From: Actinomycetota bacterium
GTDB lineage: Bacteria > Actinomycetota > Acidimicrobiia > Acidimicrobiales > Ilumatobacteraceae
Direction of reading: 5' to 3'
DNA length: 40,557 bases
NCBI GenBank assembly: GCA_009703055.1
Contig: WLGW01000009.1
Coordinates: 1-40,557 of the forward strand
Numbering within the stretch: the stretch's first letter is position 1; each line of letters starts with the position of its first letter. A model generated the notes under the pieces. The model was not told the DNA's origin. It was given only the letters and a program-made list of their open reading frames with translations, and ran no database searches. This document shows positions 8,909 to 18,890 of this stretch, piece after piece. A program made the translations under genes and the position numbers.

Positions 8909-10166
8909 ATTGTGGATGACCAATCATCGCTAGCGCACGAGAACGTTCACGAATAGAACGACCCTCAAGTTCGGCGATGCCGTACTCAGTGATAATGATG
9001 TCGAGCTGATGACGCGGTGTACTCACCACACTGCCTGCTGGAAACTGAGGCAAGATCCGACTTGTGAGAACACCATTCACCATGCTGGTGGAAGGAAGAC
9101 AAATCAGACTGCGACCCGAAAGATTGAGTCCGGGGCCTGCAACGAAATCTTCGTGACCACCAACGCCACTAAATTGTTGTCCGTTGATGGTGTCGGCCAT
9201 GACTTGTCCGGAGAGATCCACTGCAAGAGCACCGTTGATTGAAATCATGTCTCGATTGGTAGAGATTCGCTCAGGTGAATTCACAACTTTGACTGGCAAG
9301 AAACGAACGTCTTCGTTTTCATGAAGCCATTCGTATAGTTCTGGAATTCCTGCAGCAAACGTTGTCGGGGAGAAACCATCAAACTCGTTGCCCTTTTTGT
9401 TGGTGACCTTTCCTGCTTGATGAAGTCGCATGAGTCCTGTTGTGAACATCTCAGAGTGCACTCCGAAATTACCGAGGTCACCATTGGCAAGGAATGTTGC
9501 AATCTGGTTGGGGATGCCACCGATTCCGGTCTGCAAAGTGCAACCACTGTGAATGAATGACAATGCAAGTTGAGCAATGGTCAGTTCAGCTTCTGTGGGT
9601 TCTGTGTCGGCGAGATTCAGCGGCGCACGATCAGTGGTAATCAGTGCATCAATGTTGTCGACGTGAATGCGATGGGGGTGGTGCGGCATGATGCCAAACG
9701 TGCGGGGGAACTTTTCACTGACTTCGACGATCAAGAGTCGATCTGGGTCGGCAGTAACACGATTGATTTCGTCGACGCTTGCTCCGGCGTGGACGGACAA
9801 ACTGACCCACCCGTCAACGGGGGGAGAACCGGCAGTCGCGATGACCCGGGGCTTGAGCCATTCCAGCACGGGCTCAAAGCGGCGAAAGTCTGCTGGCACG
9901 TAGTCAATGGAGGCTCCAGTGTCGCGTAGGAAGCGTTCTGCGGGGCCGAAAAAGCCGCTGCGATAGTGGACGCCCTTCTGGGTCAAAACCCCATACAGGT
10001 CAGGCATGAGGGCTCCGAAGATCTGGAGGTTCTCGAAGTCTGTCCGTTCGCCAAGGGCGTGCATGAAGCCACCGGGAACACCTGGTCCGAGGGGCACTGC
10101 CATGGTGTCGGTTGACCGAATGAGGGCAACAGCATCAGCGAGGTTCATAGAAGCCATGTGACCCAT
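8862..10166 (-). CDS. Acetyl-CoA hydrolase/transferase family protein (4-hydroxybutyrate CoA-transferase-like)
   Basis: GCTLQTGIGGIPNQIATFL, GVGGHEDFVAGPGLNLSGRSLICLPST, ITEYGIAELEGRSIRER; start trimmed to ATG 10166 because the longer ORF runs through the divergent FAD gene. Confidence 0.88.
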   Translation of the reverse strand: MGHMASMNLADAVALIRSTDTMAVPLGPGVPGGFMHALGERTDFENLQIFGALMPDLYGVLTQKGVHYRSGFFGPAERFLRDTGASIDYVPADFRRFEPVLEWLKPRVIATAGSPPVDGWVSLSVHAGASVDEINRVTADPDRLLIVEVSEKFPRTFGIMPHHPHRIHVDNIDALITTDRAPLNLADTEPTEAELTIAQLALSFIHSGCTLQTGIGGIPNQIATFLANGDLGNFGVHSEMFTTGLMRLHQAGKVTNKKGNEFDGFSPTTFAAGIPELYEWLHENEDVRFLPVKVVNSPERISTNRDMISINGALAVDLSGQVMADTINGQQFSGVGGHEDFVAGPGLNLSGRSLICLPSTSMVNGVLTSRILPQFPAGSVVSTPRHQLDIIITEYGIAELEGRSIRERSRALAMIGHPQFRDELLANAEQWPKD

Positions 10167-10212
10167 GGTACGCAAGTAGTGGTTCCATGTGTCGTCTGGC
10201 AGGCTCTGAGTA

Positions 10213-11427
10213 ATGCAGTCCGACATTCTCATCATTGGCGGTGGTCCAGCTGGTTCAGCTGCTGCCATCACCGCAGCACGTGCCGGCCTGAAAGTGATTC
10301 TTTTTGAGAAAGGCGTCCATGGACGCGACAAGGTGTGCGGCGACGGACTCACGCCACGTGCCATCGGTGCGCTTGATGAATTGAGAATTGATTACTCCGT
10401 TGCACATCGCATCGATGGCTTGCGAATGATTGCTGGGAAGAAGCAACGCGAACTTGCATGGCCGACAACAGCAAAGTTTCCGAATCATGGTGCTGTCTGG
10501 CCGCGTCATCGTTTTGATACTCATCTCATCGACGTTGCTATCGCCAGCGGAGTTGACGTTCGGTTTGGATGCGAAGCACTGCCAGTTCTTGAAGACGGCA
10601 CAGTGATTGGTGTGAGTGTGGGGTCGGAGCAATACCGTGCGCCCTTCACGATTCTTGCAGCAGGTGCGCAAGGAATGGCTGCAACAATGCTTGGCGCTGT
10701 TCGTGACCCGAATGAAACATTCGGTCTTGCCATTCGTGCGTACGCACCTACTCCGCGTCACGCTGAGCGTCACCTCGAGGCGTGTCTTAGTTTGAGTGAC
10801 GAACATGGCACTGCAGTGCCTGGTTACGGATGGATGTTTCCGGCGGGCGATGGCACTGTCAACATCGGAGTTGGCGCATTGAGCACGATGAAGGGATTCA
10901 AGAAATTGAATCTGAATACCTTGCTTGATCAATACGCATCACTTGTTCGCGACTCATGGTCGTTGGGTGATTACATCGAAAAGCCGCGCGCATGGCGCTT
11001 GCCAATGAGTTGTATCCGCCGACACGGACCTGGGTGGGTTGCTATCGGTGATGCTGCAGGATTCGTGAACCCCATGAACGGTGAAGGAATTGACTACGGA
11101 CTGGAATCAGGAATTCTTGCTGCAGAGAAATTCATTGCAGATCCGGTCACTGCGTCAGAGGCATACGACCGCGAAGTAGGAGAACGCTTTGACGCATTCT
11201 TACGAACAGGTCGTCGGTTTAGTTTCTTGATTGGTCATCCGTGGTTATTGAAGCCAGGTTTGCGTATTGCCGTCGGAACCCAAGCAGCAGCAGACATCAC
11301 GTTGTCGGTCATGGGAAATCTCATTGATTCGAAGACTCCTGGAGCCGCAGGTCGAGTGATGAAAGTTGCCGATACGGCACTGCGCATTGCTGACCCCGTT
11401 CTGCGTCGTACGCGCGCTCGTGCGTAG
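10213..11427 (+). CDS. Geranylgeranyl reductase family FAD-dependent oxidoreductase
   Basis: DILIIGGGPAGSAAAITAARAGLKVILFEKG, DKVCGDGLTPRAIGAL, GWVAIGDAAGFVNPMNGEGIDYGLESG. Confidence 0.92.
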   Translation: MQSDILIIGGGPAGSAAAITAARAGLKVILFEKGVHGRDKVCGDGLTPRAIGALDELRIDYSVAHRIDGLRMIAGKKQRELAWPTTAKFPNHGAVWPRHRFDTHLIDVAIASGVDVRFGCEALPVLEDGTVIGVSVGSEQYRAPFTILAAGAQGMAATMLGAVRDPNETFGLAIRAYAPTPRHAERHLEACLSLSDEHGTAVPGYGWMFPAGDGTVNIGVGALSTMKGFKKLNLNTLLDQYASLVRDSWSLGDYIEKPRAWRLPMSCIRRHGPGWVAIGDAAGFVNPMNGEGIDYGLESGILAAEKFIADPVTASEAYDREVGERFDAFLRTGRRFSFLIGHPWLLKPGLRIAVGTQAAADITLSVMGNLIDSKTPGAAGRVMKVADTALRIADPVLRRTRARA

Positions 11428-11453
11428 CTCTGACGGGGAGATAGGTTGAAGCC

Positions 11454-11828
11454 ATGAGTGCAACAAAGCCTGAAGTAACAGTTCCTGCTGGTAATCCACC
11501 TGAAGACCTTGTCATCGAAGATGTCATCGTCGGCACCGGAAATGAAGCAAAGGCAGGTGCCAATGTTGAAGTGCACTACGTCGGCGTTGCATGGAGCACT
11601 CAGCGCGAATTTGATGCCTCATGGAATCGCGGTGACTCATTTGAGTTTCGTTTGGGAGCCGGGCAAGTCATTGCTGGTTGGGACCATGGAGTTGCGGGAA
11701 TGAAAGTGGGCGGACGTCGAGTGCTCACCATTCCGCCGGCAATGGGGTACGGAGCGCAAGGCGCTGGTGGCGTTATCAAAGGTGGCGAAACTTTGATTTT
11801 TGTTGTCGACCTTCTCAACGTGAACTGA
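11454..11828 (+). CDS. FKBP-type peptidyl-prolyl cis-trans isomerase
   Basis: VEVHYVGVAW...FDASWNRGDSFEFRLGAGQVIAGWDHGVAGMKVGGRRVLTIPPAMGYGAQG. Confidence 0.95.
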   Translation: MSATKPEVTVPAGNPPEDLVIEDVIVGTGNEAKAGANVEVHYVGVAWSTQREFDASWNRGDSFEFRLGAGQVIAGWDHGVAGMKVGGRRVLTIPPAMGYGAQGAGGVIKGGETLIFVVDLLNVN

Positions 11829-11834
11829 TTCATT

Positions 11835-12305
11835 ATGTCTGACATCAATTTCTTCACCGCCAATGCATCTCTTGCTGATGTTCCAAAATTGGAAGTTCCT
11901 GAACTGACGTTGATGTACCGCATTGAGATGGCAGGGGAGTTGTTCTACAACTTGTTGGCTGACCGTGTGAACAACGAAGAGGCCGCATCCCTGTTGCGGA
12001 AGAACGCTGTTGAAGAACGTGGACATGCTCGTCGGTTGGCCAGAATGATCAGCATTAAAAATGGCACTGAATGGGAGCCAACTGCAGAGGAAGCCGAGCT
12101 TCTTGATGTCCCGCTTCCCGACACCATTGATGCGCGAATGTTCGCGGGCATCGTAAAGGGTGAACTGAATGGCGACATTGGCTACCAGAAATGGGCTGAC
12201 GCTGAAGACAATGAAGAAGTGGAACGACTTCTTCGTCTGAATGGTCGCGAAGAAACTATCCACGCAGGTCGTGCACAGCAGGTGTTTGACCTTTTGAGCG
12301 CGTAG
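11835..12305 (+). CDS. Ferritin-like domain protein
   Basis: Helical protein with carboxylate/His spacing YRIEMAGELFYN...EERGHARRL and a second half GREETIHAGRAQQ, consistent with a ferritin-like di-iron fold. Confidence 0.65.
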   Translation: MSDINFFTANASLADVPKLEVPELTLMYRIEMAGELFYNLLADRVNNEEAASLLRKNAVEERGHARRLARMISIKNGTEWEPTAEEAELLDVPLPDTIDARMFAGIVKGELNGDIGYQKWADAEDNEEVERLLRLNGREETIHAGRAQQVFDLLSA

Positions 12306-12308
12306 ATC

Positions 12309-12662
12309 ATGGCTGCCGGTGTCGTTGTCTATGACGGCGACTGCGGTATTTGCGAAGCAGCTTCTGGCTTCATCCGTCGACACATTTCTCAAGTCGATGT
12401 GATGTCGCATCGTGAATACGGTGTCTCATCTCTGGCATCTGTGTGGTTCTTGACATTTAATGGTCGCTACGAAGGGGCAGATGCCGTTTCGCGCATTCTT
12501 CGGCTCTCTGAGAAGCGAGTTCTCCGTATGAGTGGGATTGTGATTGCTCTGCCAGTGATTCGCATTGTCGCACGAATTGTGTACTTCATCATCGCAAAGA
12601 ATCGACGAAGAATTTCTCGACTGTTTGGCTTGAAAGCTTGCTCAGTCCCTCAAGCAAGATAA
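12309..12662 (+). CDS. DCC (DUF393) family thiol-disulfide oxidoreductase-like protein
   Basis: N-terminal VVYDGDCGICEAASGFIRRH motif. Confidence 0.82.
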   Translation: MAAGVVVYDGDCGICEAASGFIRRHISQVDVMSHREYGVSSLASVWFLTFNGRYEGADAVSRILRLSEKRVLRMSGIVIALPVIRIVARIVYFIIAKNRRRISRLFGLKACSVPQAR

Positions 12663-13280
12663 CTAGCGCACCTCTGAGTTTTGCGGCAACATGCGTCGGC
12701 GGCGCCACCATTTTCGTACGGGGCCCGTTGTGTACTTACTCGTTGCACCAATGAGTGCCGTTGAGATAAGTACACGAGGAAGAATCGCCATCTTTGCGAG
12801 ATGAGGTGCGAGCGCAACGGATGACACGAGCGCAACGGGATAGATCCATGCAATGTCTGCAACAAATCGTCCTGTCTTGGTGCGGTGTCGGTCAACTTCT
12901 CCTAAAGCATTAAAGAACTCTTCGGTGCCTGCCGTTGCAGTGACCCTCTCTGAGTCAATGAGTGAATCACCCCTATCGCGAAGATCTTGGCGAATCTCCG
13001 AGCGCTCCCACTGGCGTAGTGACAGGACATCGGCGAATCGAAACACCATTTGGTAGGTGTTGTTGTTGCGGTCAGGATGCAAAGTTGTCGCGCCCAAACA
13101 GCCAGGAGCTTCTTGAACTGCTTGTTGCATCTCAGTGCACCATTGCTCAAATTCAGTGCGATATCCCTTCTTGGGGATTCGTGCGATGGTGATCGTCACT
13201 GTCCCAGGAGCAATCTTGGGAAGGCGCCCTGTCTCGAAGTTTCCTGTTAAGTCGGGCATGGGCGTTACGGTAGTGGGCAT
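12663..13280 (-). CDS. Antibiotic biosynthesis monooxygenase (ABM) domain protein with C-terminal hydrophobic segments
   Basis: VTITIARIPKKGYRTEFEQWCTEMQQAVQEAPGCLGATTLHP...YQMVFRFADVLSLRQWERSEIRQ. Confidence 0.75.
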   Translation of the reverse strand: MPTTVTPMPDLTGNFETGRLPKIAPGTVTITIARIPKKGYRTEFEQWCTEMQQAVQEAPGCLGATTLHPDRNNNTYQMVFRFADVLSLRQWERSEIRQDLRDRGDSLIDSERVTATAGTEEFFNALGEVDRHRTKTGRFVADIAWIYPVALVSSVALAPHLAKMAILPRVLISTALIGATSKYTTGPVRKWWRRRRMLPQNSEVR

Positions 13281-13303
13281 CCCGACTATCGGGGGTTCAT
13301 TTC

Positions 13304-13891
13304 ATGCGTGCTCTCGTTGTCTACTGCCATCCTGTTGAGGGAAGTCTCTGTTCCGCAATACGCGACGCTGCAGTAAAAGGCCTTTCTGCAGCCGGACATG
13401 ACGTCAGCGTGATTGACCTCGCTGCTGATGATTTTGATCCTGTGATGCCCGTCGAAGAGTGGCGAACATATATGGATCGCAAAATTGTGACGACGCCAGA
13501 GATTGTTCGCTACATCGAAAAGGTGCAAGAGAGCGAGATTCTCGTATTTGTATACCCCACGTGGTGGTCGGGCTTGCCCGCACAACTGAAGGGCTGGCTG
13601 GAAAGAGTTCTTGTCGTTGGAGTGGCGTTTCGTTTCACGAAGAAGGACCGTGTTCGCCCAGGTCTGACACAGATGCGACGCATTCATGTGATTTCCACGT
13701 ATGGCTCTCCGAAGTTGTATGTCCGCCTGGTGAATGACAACGGTCGTCGTATTTTGACGCGAGCTCTTCGTTTGTGTGGAACAAAGCGAACAAGAACGTC
13801 ACATCAAGGTTTGTATGCGCTTGATACATCGACGCCAGAGAGTCGTCAGCAGTTCTTGCGAGATGTTGAGAAAAAGATGACGACGTTATGA
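13304..13891 (+). CDS. NAD(P)H dehydrogenase (quinone)/flavodoxin-like fold protein, tandem copy 1
   Basis: MRALVVYCHPVEGSLCSAIRDAAVKGL, ILVFVYPTWWSGLPAQLKGWLERVL. Confidence 0.88.
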   Translation: MRALVVYCHPVEGSLCSAIRDAAVKGLSAAGHDVSVIDLAADDFDPVMPVEEWRTYMDRKIVTTPEIVRYIEKVQESEILVFVYPTWWSGLPAQLKGWLERVLVVGVAFRFTKKDRVRPGLTQMRRIHVISTYGSPKLYVRLVNDNGRRILTRALRLCGTKRTRTSHQGLYALDTSTPESRQQFLRDVEKKMTTL

Positions 13892-14499
13892 ACGTTCTCG
13901 TAATTTCTGCTCATCCATCGCCGGACTCGTTTATTGGAACGTTGCGCGAAGAAGTCCTGGCTGAGCTCTCTCAGCTTGGTCATGATGTTCGCCATCATGA
14001 TTTGTATGCCGAGGAATTCAACCCTGTCTTCAGCTCTTATGAACGGCTGAATCATGTGGGGGATATCCATGAGAAACTACGACGGTTGCCCGATCTGAAA
14101 CCCCACGTTGAAGATATTCAGTGGGCACAGGCTCTCGTGCTTGTGTACCCAACGTGGTGGTCGGCGCAGCCGGCAATTCTTAAAGGGTGGATTGATCGAG
14201 TACTCATGAATGAGATTGCATGGATTCTTCCTGAGGGTGCTGCACGAATTCGTCCTCTGCTGACCAACATCAAAAAGGTTGTTGTCGTCACCACACATGG
14301 TTCAACAAAGTTTGTGAATGCATTGGAAGGCGAAGCAGGAAAGCGAACGGCTTTTCGTTCCATTCGTTTGATGTTCAACAAGAGAACCCGGTGTCATTGG
14401 ATTGCTTTGTATGCACTTGACCATGCTTCTGCAAGGAAGCGCGGCCAGTTGATCATCCGTGTTCGTCGGCGTGTTCGTCGAGATCTCGGTTCTGCGTAG
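13888..14499 (+). CDS. NAD(P)H dehydrogenase (quinone)/flavodoxin-like fold protein, tandem copy 2
   Basis: MNVLVISAHPSPDSFIGTLREEVL, LVLVYPTWWSAQPAILKGWIDRVL; ATGA overlap with copy 1. Confidence 0.88.
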   Translation: MNVLVISAHPSPDSFIGTLREEVLAELSQLGHDVRHHDLYAEEFNPVFSSYERLNHVGDIHEKLRRLPDLKPHVEDIQWAQALVLVYPTWWSAQPAILKGWIDRVLMNEIAWILPEGAARIRPLLTNIKKVVVVTTHGSTKFVNALEGEAGKRTAFRSIRLMFNKRTRCHWIALYALDHASARKRGQLIIRVRRRVRRDLGSA

Positions 14500-15751
14500 C
14501 TCTCGGCAGCGCATAGACAAGTGCCACGATGGCAATCAGTCGTACAGCAACTGCAGATGTCACCGAATGTCGGGGGTGTTCAATACCTGACGTCAGCAGT
14601 GTTGTGGCATAAATAGCGACAAGCGTGATGCACATGGAAGCAAGAAAGAGGAAATCCTTTCGGCTCTTGAGAAATACAAGAAGAAGTGCTCCGATGGTGA
14701 TGATGCTCCATAGTTCCCATGATCCGAAAAGCACTCGAGGAATCATCGGGCCATTTTCCAGTGGAAGAAAGTCATCATTGGGCGGTGAGAGTGTTGCGTT
14801 TGTGAGTGATGTCAATCGAGAGAATGTGTCTGTGGGGTGTGTAAGGACGTAGCGAACGTATGTCCTCCAGCCGCTGTCATGAACCCATTGTGCAAGTGGG
14901 GCTCCTCCGACACGCATGAGTGTGGGTGGCACTTGACCATCGGGGAGAGGGATGACTGCTGAGACTTCGGATGGCAGTTGATCGATGTAGTCGTAGCCAG
15001 TGGCATCTCGCATTCCTTCTGAAAGAGGCATGCCTTGTTGAGCGAACCATGCAAAACGAGTGTCATCAGTAATCACTCGTTCCTGCAGAACTGTATAGAA
15101 ATTCAGCGCTGACGTAGAACTGTTCCCTTGAAGTTGCAAAACCCCGCCGACCAACACGACAAGCAGAATCAGTGTTGTGAGCGAGACCTTGCGTCCTCGA
15201 CTAGCTATGAAAGCGATGAAGGGCGAGACGAGAACGATGAGAAGCACCCAGAGATGAACTGGTCGCGTGTAGGCACACAGAGTCACACTGGCAAGCCAAA
15301 TGCTGATGGATAAGGGGTTGGCGTTCTTGCGCATGTTCAGTGAAGCGGCAATTGTCAAAACAAAAAATGAGATTCCGAGAGATTCGGACAGAAGCGCCAG
15401 GTCGTATCGAACAACTTGAGGGGATACCCCCAAGAGCAGAACTGTAGAGAGCACTGCACGGGGGTAGCGAGACATCTTGGAAAGGATGAGCGCACACCAT
15501 GACCATGCGATAGCGGCGATGACGGCCTGAAGAGTGATTCGTCCGACGTCGGTATCGACCAGTGCATAGAGAAATGGCACGGACCAGAAGCGATCGATGT
15601 CGCCCAGAAACCGAAATGACTCGTAGCCAGTTGTGTCGGGGAATCGGGCTATCGGCCGATCAAGTGAAGCCACTGCACGAAGAGCGAGGGAAAGAAAGAT
15701 AGCCAGTGGGGTGAACGTCGATGTGCGCATCAACTGGCGGAGACGATGCAT
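14453..15751 (-). CDS. Multi-pass membrane protein of unknown function (possible GT-C-like topology)
   Basis: 432-aa ORF with about 9 hydrophobic stretches; no clear motif recognised. Confidence 0.65.
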   Translation of the reverse strand: MHRLRQLMRTSTFTPLAIFLSLALRAVASLDRPIARFPDTTGYESFRFLGDIDRFWSVPFLYALVDTDVGRITLQAVIAAIAWSWCALILSKMSRYPRAVLSTVLLLGVSPQVVRYDLALLSESLGISFFVLTIAASLNMRKNANPLSISIWLASVTLCAYTRPVHLWVLLIVLVSPFIAFIASRGRKVSLTTLILLVVLVGGVLQLQGNSSTSALNFYTVLQERVITDDTRFAWFAQQGMPLSEGMRDATGYDYIDQLPSEVSAVIPLPDGQVPPTLMRVGGAPLAQWVHDSGWRTYVRYVLTHPTDTFSRLTSLTNATLSPPNDDFLPLENGPMIPRVLFGSWELWSIITIGALLLVFLKSRKDFLFLASMCITLVAIYATTLLTSGIEHPRHSVTSAVAVRLIAIVALVYALPRATQNRDLDEHADEHG

Positions 15752-15807
15752 ATATGTACGGTAGTCGGGTCGTCATAGTTGATGTGAGGTCTAGTACCGT
15801 CATCAAG

Positions 15808-16791
15808 ATGAAGACAATGTTGGTCGAAGCCCTTGGTTCAGTTGAAGATCTCACACTCGTTGAGATGGAGAGCCCGGCGCTCATTGATGGTCACATACGT
15901 ATTGAGATCCTTGCTTGTGGGTTGAACTATGTCGATGCCTTGATGATTGAAGGCAAGTATCAAATCAAGCCACCGGTGCCATATCGACCAGGCTCCGAAG
16001 TGGTGGGTCGCGTCACAGAGGTTGCATCTGATGTCACTCGTGTCAAAGTCGGCGACCGAGTGTTTGCGCCTGTAGGCAACGGAGGTTTCTCTAACGAAGC
16101 AGTAGTGGCGGAGAGCCGCGTTCTCGCACTTCCCGACAACATCACAGATGGTCAAGGTGCAACGTTTATGCAGAGCTACCTCACTGCGTGGTTTGCATTT
16201 AACTACCGTGCGTCCATTGTTGAAGGCGACACCATGTTGGTCTTAGGCGCTGGCGGTGGTGTTGGTCTCGCTGGCGTGGACTTAGCTGTATCAATGGGAG
16301 TGAAAGTCATCGCAGCTGCTTCAACTGAAGAGAAGCGTCAACTTGCACTGTCGAGAGGAGCCTTCGCTGCTATCGATGTTTCAACCGAAGATGTCAAGGC
16401 TCGAGCACGCGAACTTGCTGATGGTCGACTCGATCTGGTGTACGACCCAGTTGGCGGTGACTTAGCTGCTCAATGCTTGCGAGCGTTAGCGCCTGGTGGT
16501 CAGTACATGGTCGTCGGTTTTGTCGCCGGAATTCCTCAGTTACCTGCAAATCATGTCTTGCTCACAAACCGCACAGTGGTCGGTGTCGACTGGGGTGCAT
16601 GGATGTTGCGCAATCAAGTTGACAACGCAAAGATGCTGGTCGAAGTGATGGGTGAGATGGCAAAAGGAAAGTTGCATCCAGTTGAGCCAGTGACGTATCC
16701 CATGTCTCAAGCTGCACAAGCATTGAAAGATATGCAGAATCGAAAGATTGCCGGCAAAGTTGCCCTCGTGCCCGATTTTGACGGTGTCTGA
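15808..16791 (+). CDS. NADPH:quinone reductase / zinc-type alcohol dehydrogenase superfamily (MDR)
   Basis: GCGLNYVDALMIEGKYQIKPPVPYRPGSEVVGRV, GATFMQSYLTAWFAF, VLGAGGGVGLAGVDLAVSMG; start trimmed to ATG 15808 (MKTMLVEALGS). Confidence 0.92.
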   Translation: MKTMLVEALGSVEDLTLVEMESPALIDGHIRIEILACGLNYVDALMIEGKYQIKPPVPYRPGSEVVGRVTEVASDVTRVKVGDRVFAPVGNGGFSNEAVVAESRVLALPDNITDGQGATFMQSYLTAWFAFNYRASIVEGDTMLVLGAGGGVGLAGVDLAVSMGVKVIAAASTEEKRQLALSRGAFAAIDVSTEDVKARARELADGRLDLVYDPVGGDLAAQCLRALAPGGQYMVVGFVAGIPQLPANHVLLTNRTVVGVDWGAWMLRNQVDNAKMLVEVMGEMAKGKLHPVEPVTYPMSQAAQALKDMQNRKIAGKVALVPDFDGV

Positions 16792-16804
16792 TTTCAACTA
16801 AAGA

Positions 16805-18838
16805 TCAGGGAGCGCATGTCGCGCTTCCCTGGTCATAGGGAAGATTGTCAACTGCACTCACGAATGACCATGAGAATGCTGTGGGAGTGAATGTCACATT
16901 CATCACGCCGTGTTCAATGTTGGTGCGGTACTGGCTGCCAGGCACCGGAGCATCGATTGGGTACACGGGTGCGCCGCCGAGGCCTGTGATGAAGAGCGGA
17001 ACTCCACCTACTGCAGGGGCACCTGCTGCATTGAGGGGTGCGAAGCGCTCGTAATGGTGATCGTGGGCAGTAAACACAACATCTGCGCCGCCAGCAACGG
17101 ACGCCTCCCACAATGGTTTGACTGTTGCAGTAGCGAATCGTCCACTGGAAACAAATGGGTGATGCATCATGACCGCTGCACAACGCCCATCAGTTTTTGC
17201 GCGTAGCAGTTCGGCCTGTAGCCATTGTGTTTGTGGAGACGTTGCGGAGCATCCAGCAAACAGAAGACCTTGGCACCATGAATCAACGGCGATGATTCGC
17301 CAACCACCTGCATCTGTCGTCCAGTACGAAGGTGACATTTCAGCGAAATAGTCGACGTAACCAGCAGCACCACCGGTGATGTACTCGTGATTGCCCCGCA
17401 CTGGGTATGTGATGTTTTTGAAACGTCCCCAAGTCGGTTCATAGAAAGCAGCGATCTCTGCGGTGCTGGCACTTTCGTATTGGAGGTCACCAAGAGCGAT
17501 GACTCCCTCAGGGGCAAGTGATGTTGTGAGCAGGGCGGTTGCAACTTCGCCGCATTGAGTTCCGATTGGTCCGACACCAAACCGGTCTCGTCGAGGCGTG
17601 TCGCACGAGATGTCACCTGCGATGACGACTCGTGCTGAAAGATCAGTGCCAATGGGTTTCATGCGCACCCCGTTTTGCCACACCGCGGTCCCACGCATGC
17701 GATTCCCACCGCCGCTGTCGCCCAGTTGACCATTGAGACCAAGGCCCCAGCACCACATGCCACTTGTTGATACAGCAATTCCACATGCATGCGAAGCACC
17801 AGTCGTGAGTGAAGTGAGCGTGCCAACAGCTGATGAAGCAATGACCTTCTGGGGAGCCGCTTTGCGGATGCTGGTTCCGTTTGCTAACTGTCCAAATCGA
17901 TTTCGTCCCCAACACCAGGTGGTTCCTGCCTCAGTCAGGGCGCAAGCGAACTCGCTACCAGCAGAGATGGCAGTGGGGCTCTTCACTCTGATGGTGACTG
18001 GTGTGTAACGAGATGGGCCTGATGTAAGTCCCAGTTGTGCGTAGTTATTTCGTCCCCAGCATTGAACTCGTTTGATGACAGAGGCAATACATGTGAATGA
18101 ATCACCGGTCGTGACAAGTGTGGCTCGCACTGTCGGAACATATGCGGGAACAGGCTGGCTTGCCGAGGAGCGAAGACCAAGGCGTCGATACTGGTTCGAA
18201 CCCCAGCACCACACCGAACCAGTGGAACGCACTGCGCAACTATGGGCAAGGCCCACATCAGCAGAGATGACTGAATCAATGCGTGCACGAACTGGGACCA
18301 CTGTGTTTGTCTTTGTTCCATCACCAAGTTGCCCGCTGGTTCCGAGACCCCAGCACCACAATGTTCGATCTTGCAAGATTGCACACGAGTGATTGGCGCC
18401 GACAGCAACACTGGTGACACCGACGAGTGGAATCTGCACTGGAATAGGTGAGTCAACGCGGACAATTGCAGGAGGAATTGTTAGTGCGTCGAGGGAGGAG
18501 ATGATTTGACCCCAGCACCACAAAGTCGCATCGCTTCGCACTGCGCAGGTGGAATGAGTGTTGGCAGAGAGTTGAACGGCATTTGTCATCAAAGATGGTG
18601 CAAAAGCAATTGATCTCGTCGTTGTGCCAGTGCCGAGTTGGCCTCGTGAATTAGATCCGGTGCACCAGACGTTTCCGTCTCGGATGATGCAGGTGTGTTC
18701 ATTGCCTGCTGCAGGGGCAGACAGTGCTGGTGTCACAGCAAGACCAGGAACGTTGGGGGTTGCAGATTGTGCAGTGGGGGCGGCAATTGAAAGAACTGAC
18801 GTAAACAGAGCAGCCGAGAGAACAGAGACGAACTTCAT
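16805..18838 (-). CDS. Secreted RCC1-repeat protein fused to calcineurin-like metallophosphoesterase
   Basis: Signal peptide MKFVSVLSAALFTSVLSIAAPTAQSA; seven RCC1-like blades (C-x-(5-9)-WCWG...GQLGDGT); C-terminal GDLQYE, RGNHEYI, MMHHPF, FTAHDHHYERF motifs. Confidence 0.9.
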   Translation of the reverse strand: MKFVSVLSAALFTSVLSIAAPTAQSATPNVPGLAVTPALSAPAAGNEHTCIIRDGNVWCTGSNSRGQLGTGTTTRSIAFAPSLMTNAVQLSANTHSTCAVRSDATLWCWGQIISSLDALTIPPAIVRVDSPIPVQIPLVGVTSVAVGANHSCAILQDRTLWCWGLGTSGQLGDGTKTNTVVPVRARIDSVISADVGLAHSCAVRSTGSVWCWGSNQYRRLGLRSSASQPVPAYVPTVRATLVTTGDSFTCIASVIKRVQCWGRNNYAQLGLTSGPSRYTPVTIRVKSPTAISAGSEFACALTEAGTTWCWGRNRFGQLANGTSIRKAAPQKVIASSAVGTLTSLTTGASHACGIAVSTSGMWCWGLGLNGQLGDSGGGNRMRGTAVWQNGVRMKPIGTDLSARVVIAGDISCDTPRRDRFGVGPIGTQCGEVATALLTTSLAPEGVIALGDLQYESASTAEIAAFYEPTWGRFKNITYPVRGNHEYITGGAAGYVDYFAEMSPSYWTTDAGGWRIIAVDSWCQGLLFAGCSATSPQTQWLQAELLRAKTDGRCAAVMMHHPFVSSGRFATATVKPLWEASVAGGADVVFTAHDHHYERFAPLNAAGAPAVGGVPLFITGLGGAPVYPIDAPVPGSQYRTNIEHGVMNVTFTPTAFSWSFVSAVDNLPYDQGSATCAP

Positions 18839-18890
18839 GAGAAGCCTTCACGCTAGTGAGAAACCCACTGCGAGGGACATCGGTCTCTGT

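Noticed and set aside
10255-10932. 225-aa minus-strand ORF
   Set aside because: Antisense to the FAD-dependent geranylgeranyl-reductase-like gene, no domain signature.
11637-12410. 257-aa minus-strand ORF
   Set aside because: Covers the FKBP and ferritin-like genes on the opposite strand and has no domain-like sequence.
16805-18838. Possible DNA tandem repeat or CRISPR-like periodicity
   Set aside because: The recurrent CCAGCACCA-like words come from the repeated WCWG codons of RCC1 blades; spacing is irregular and coding.
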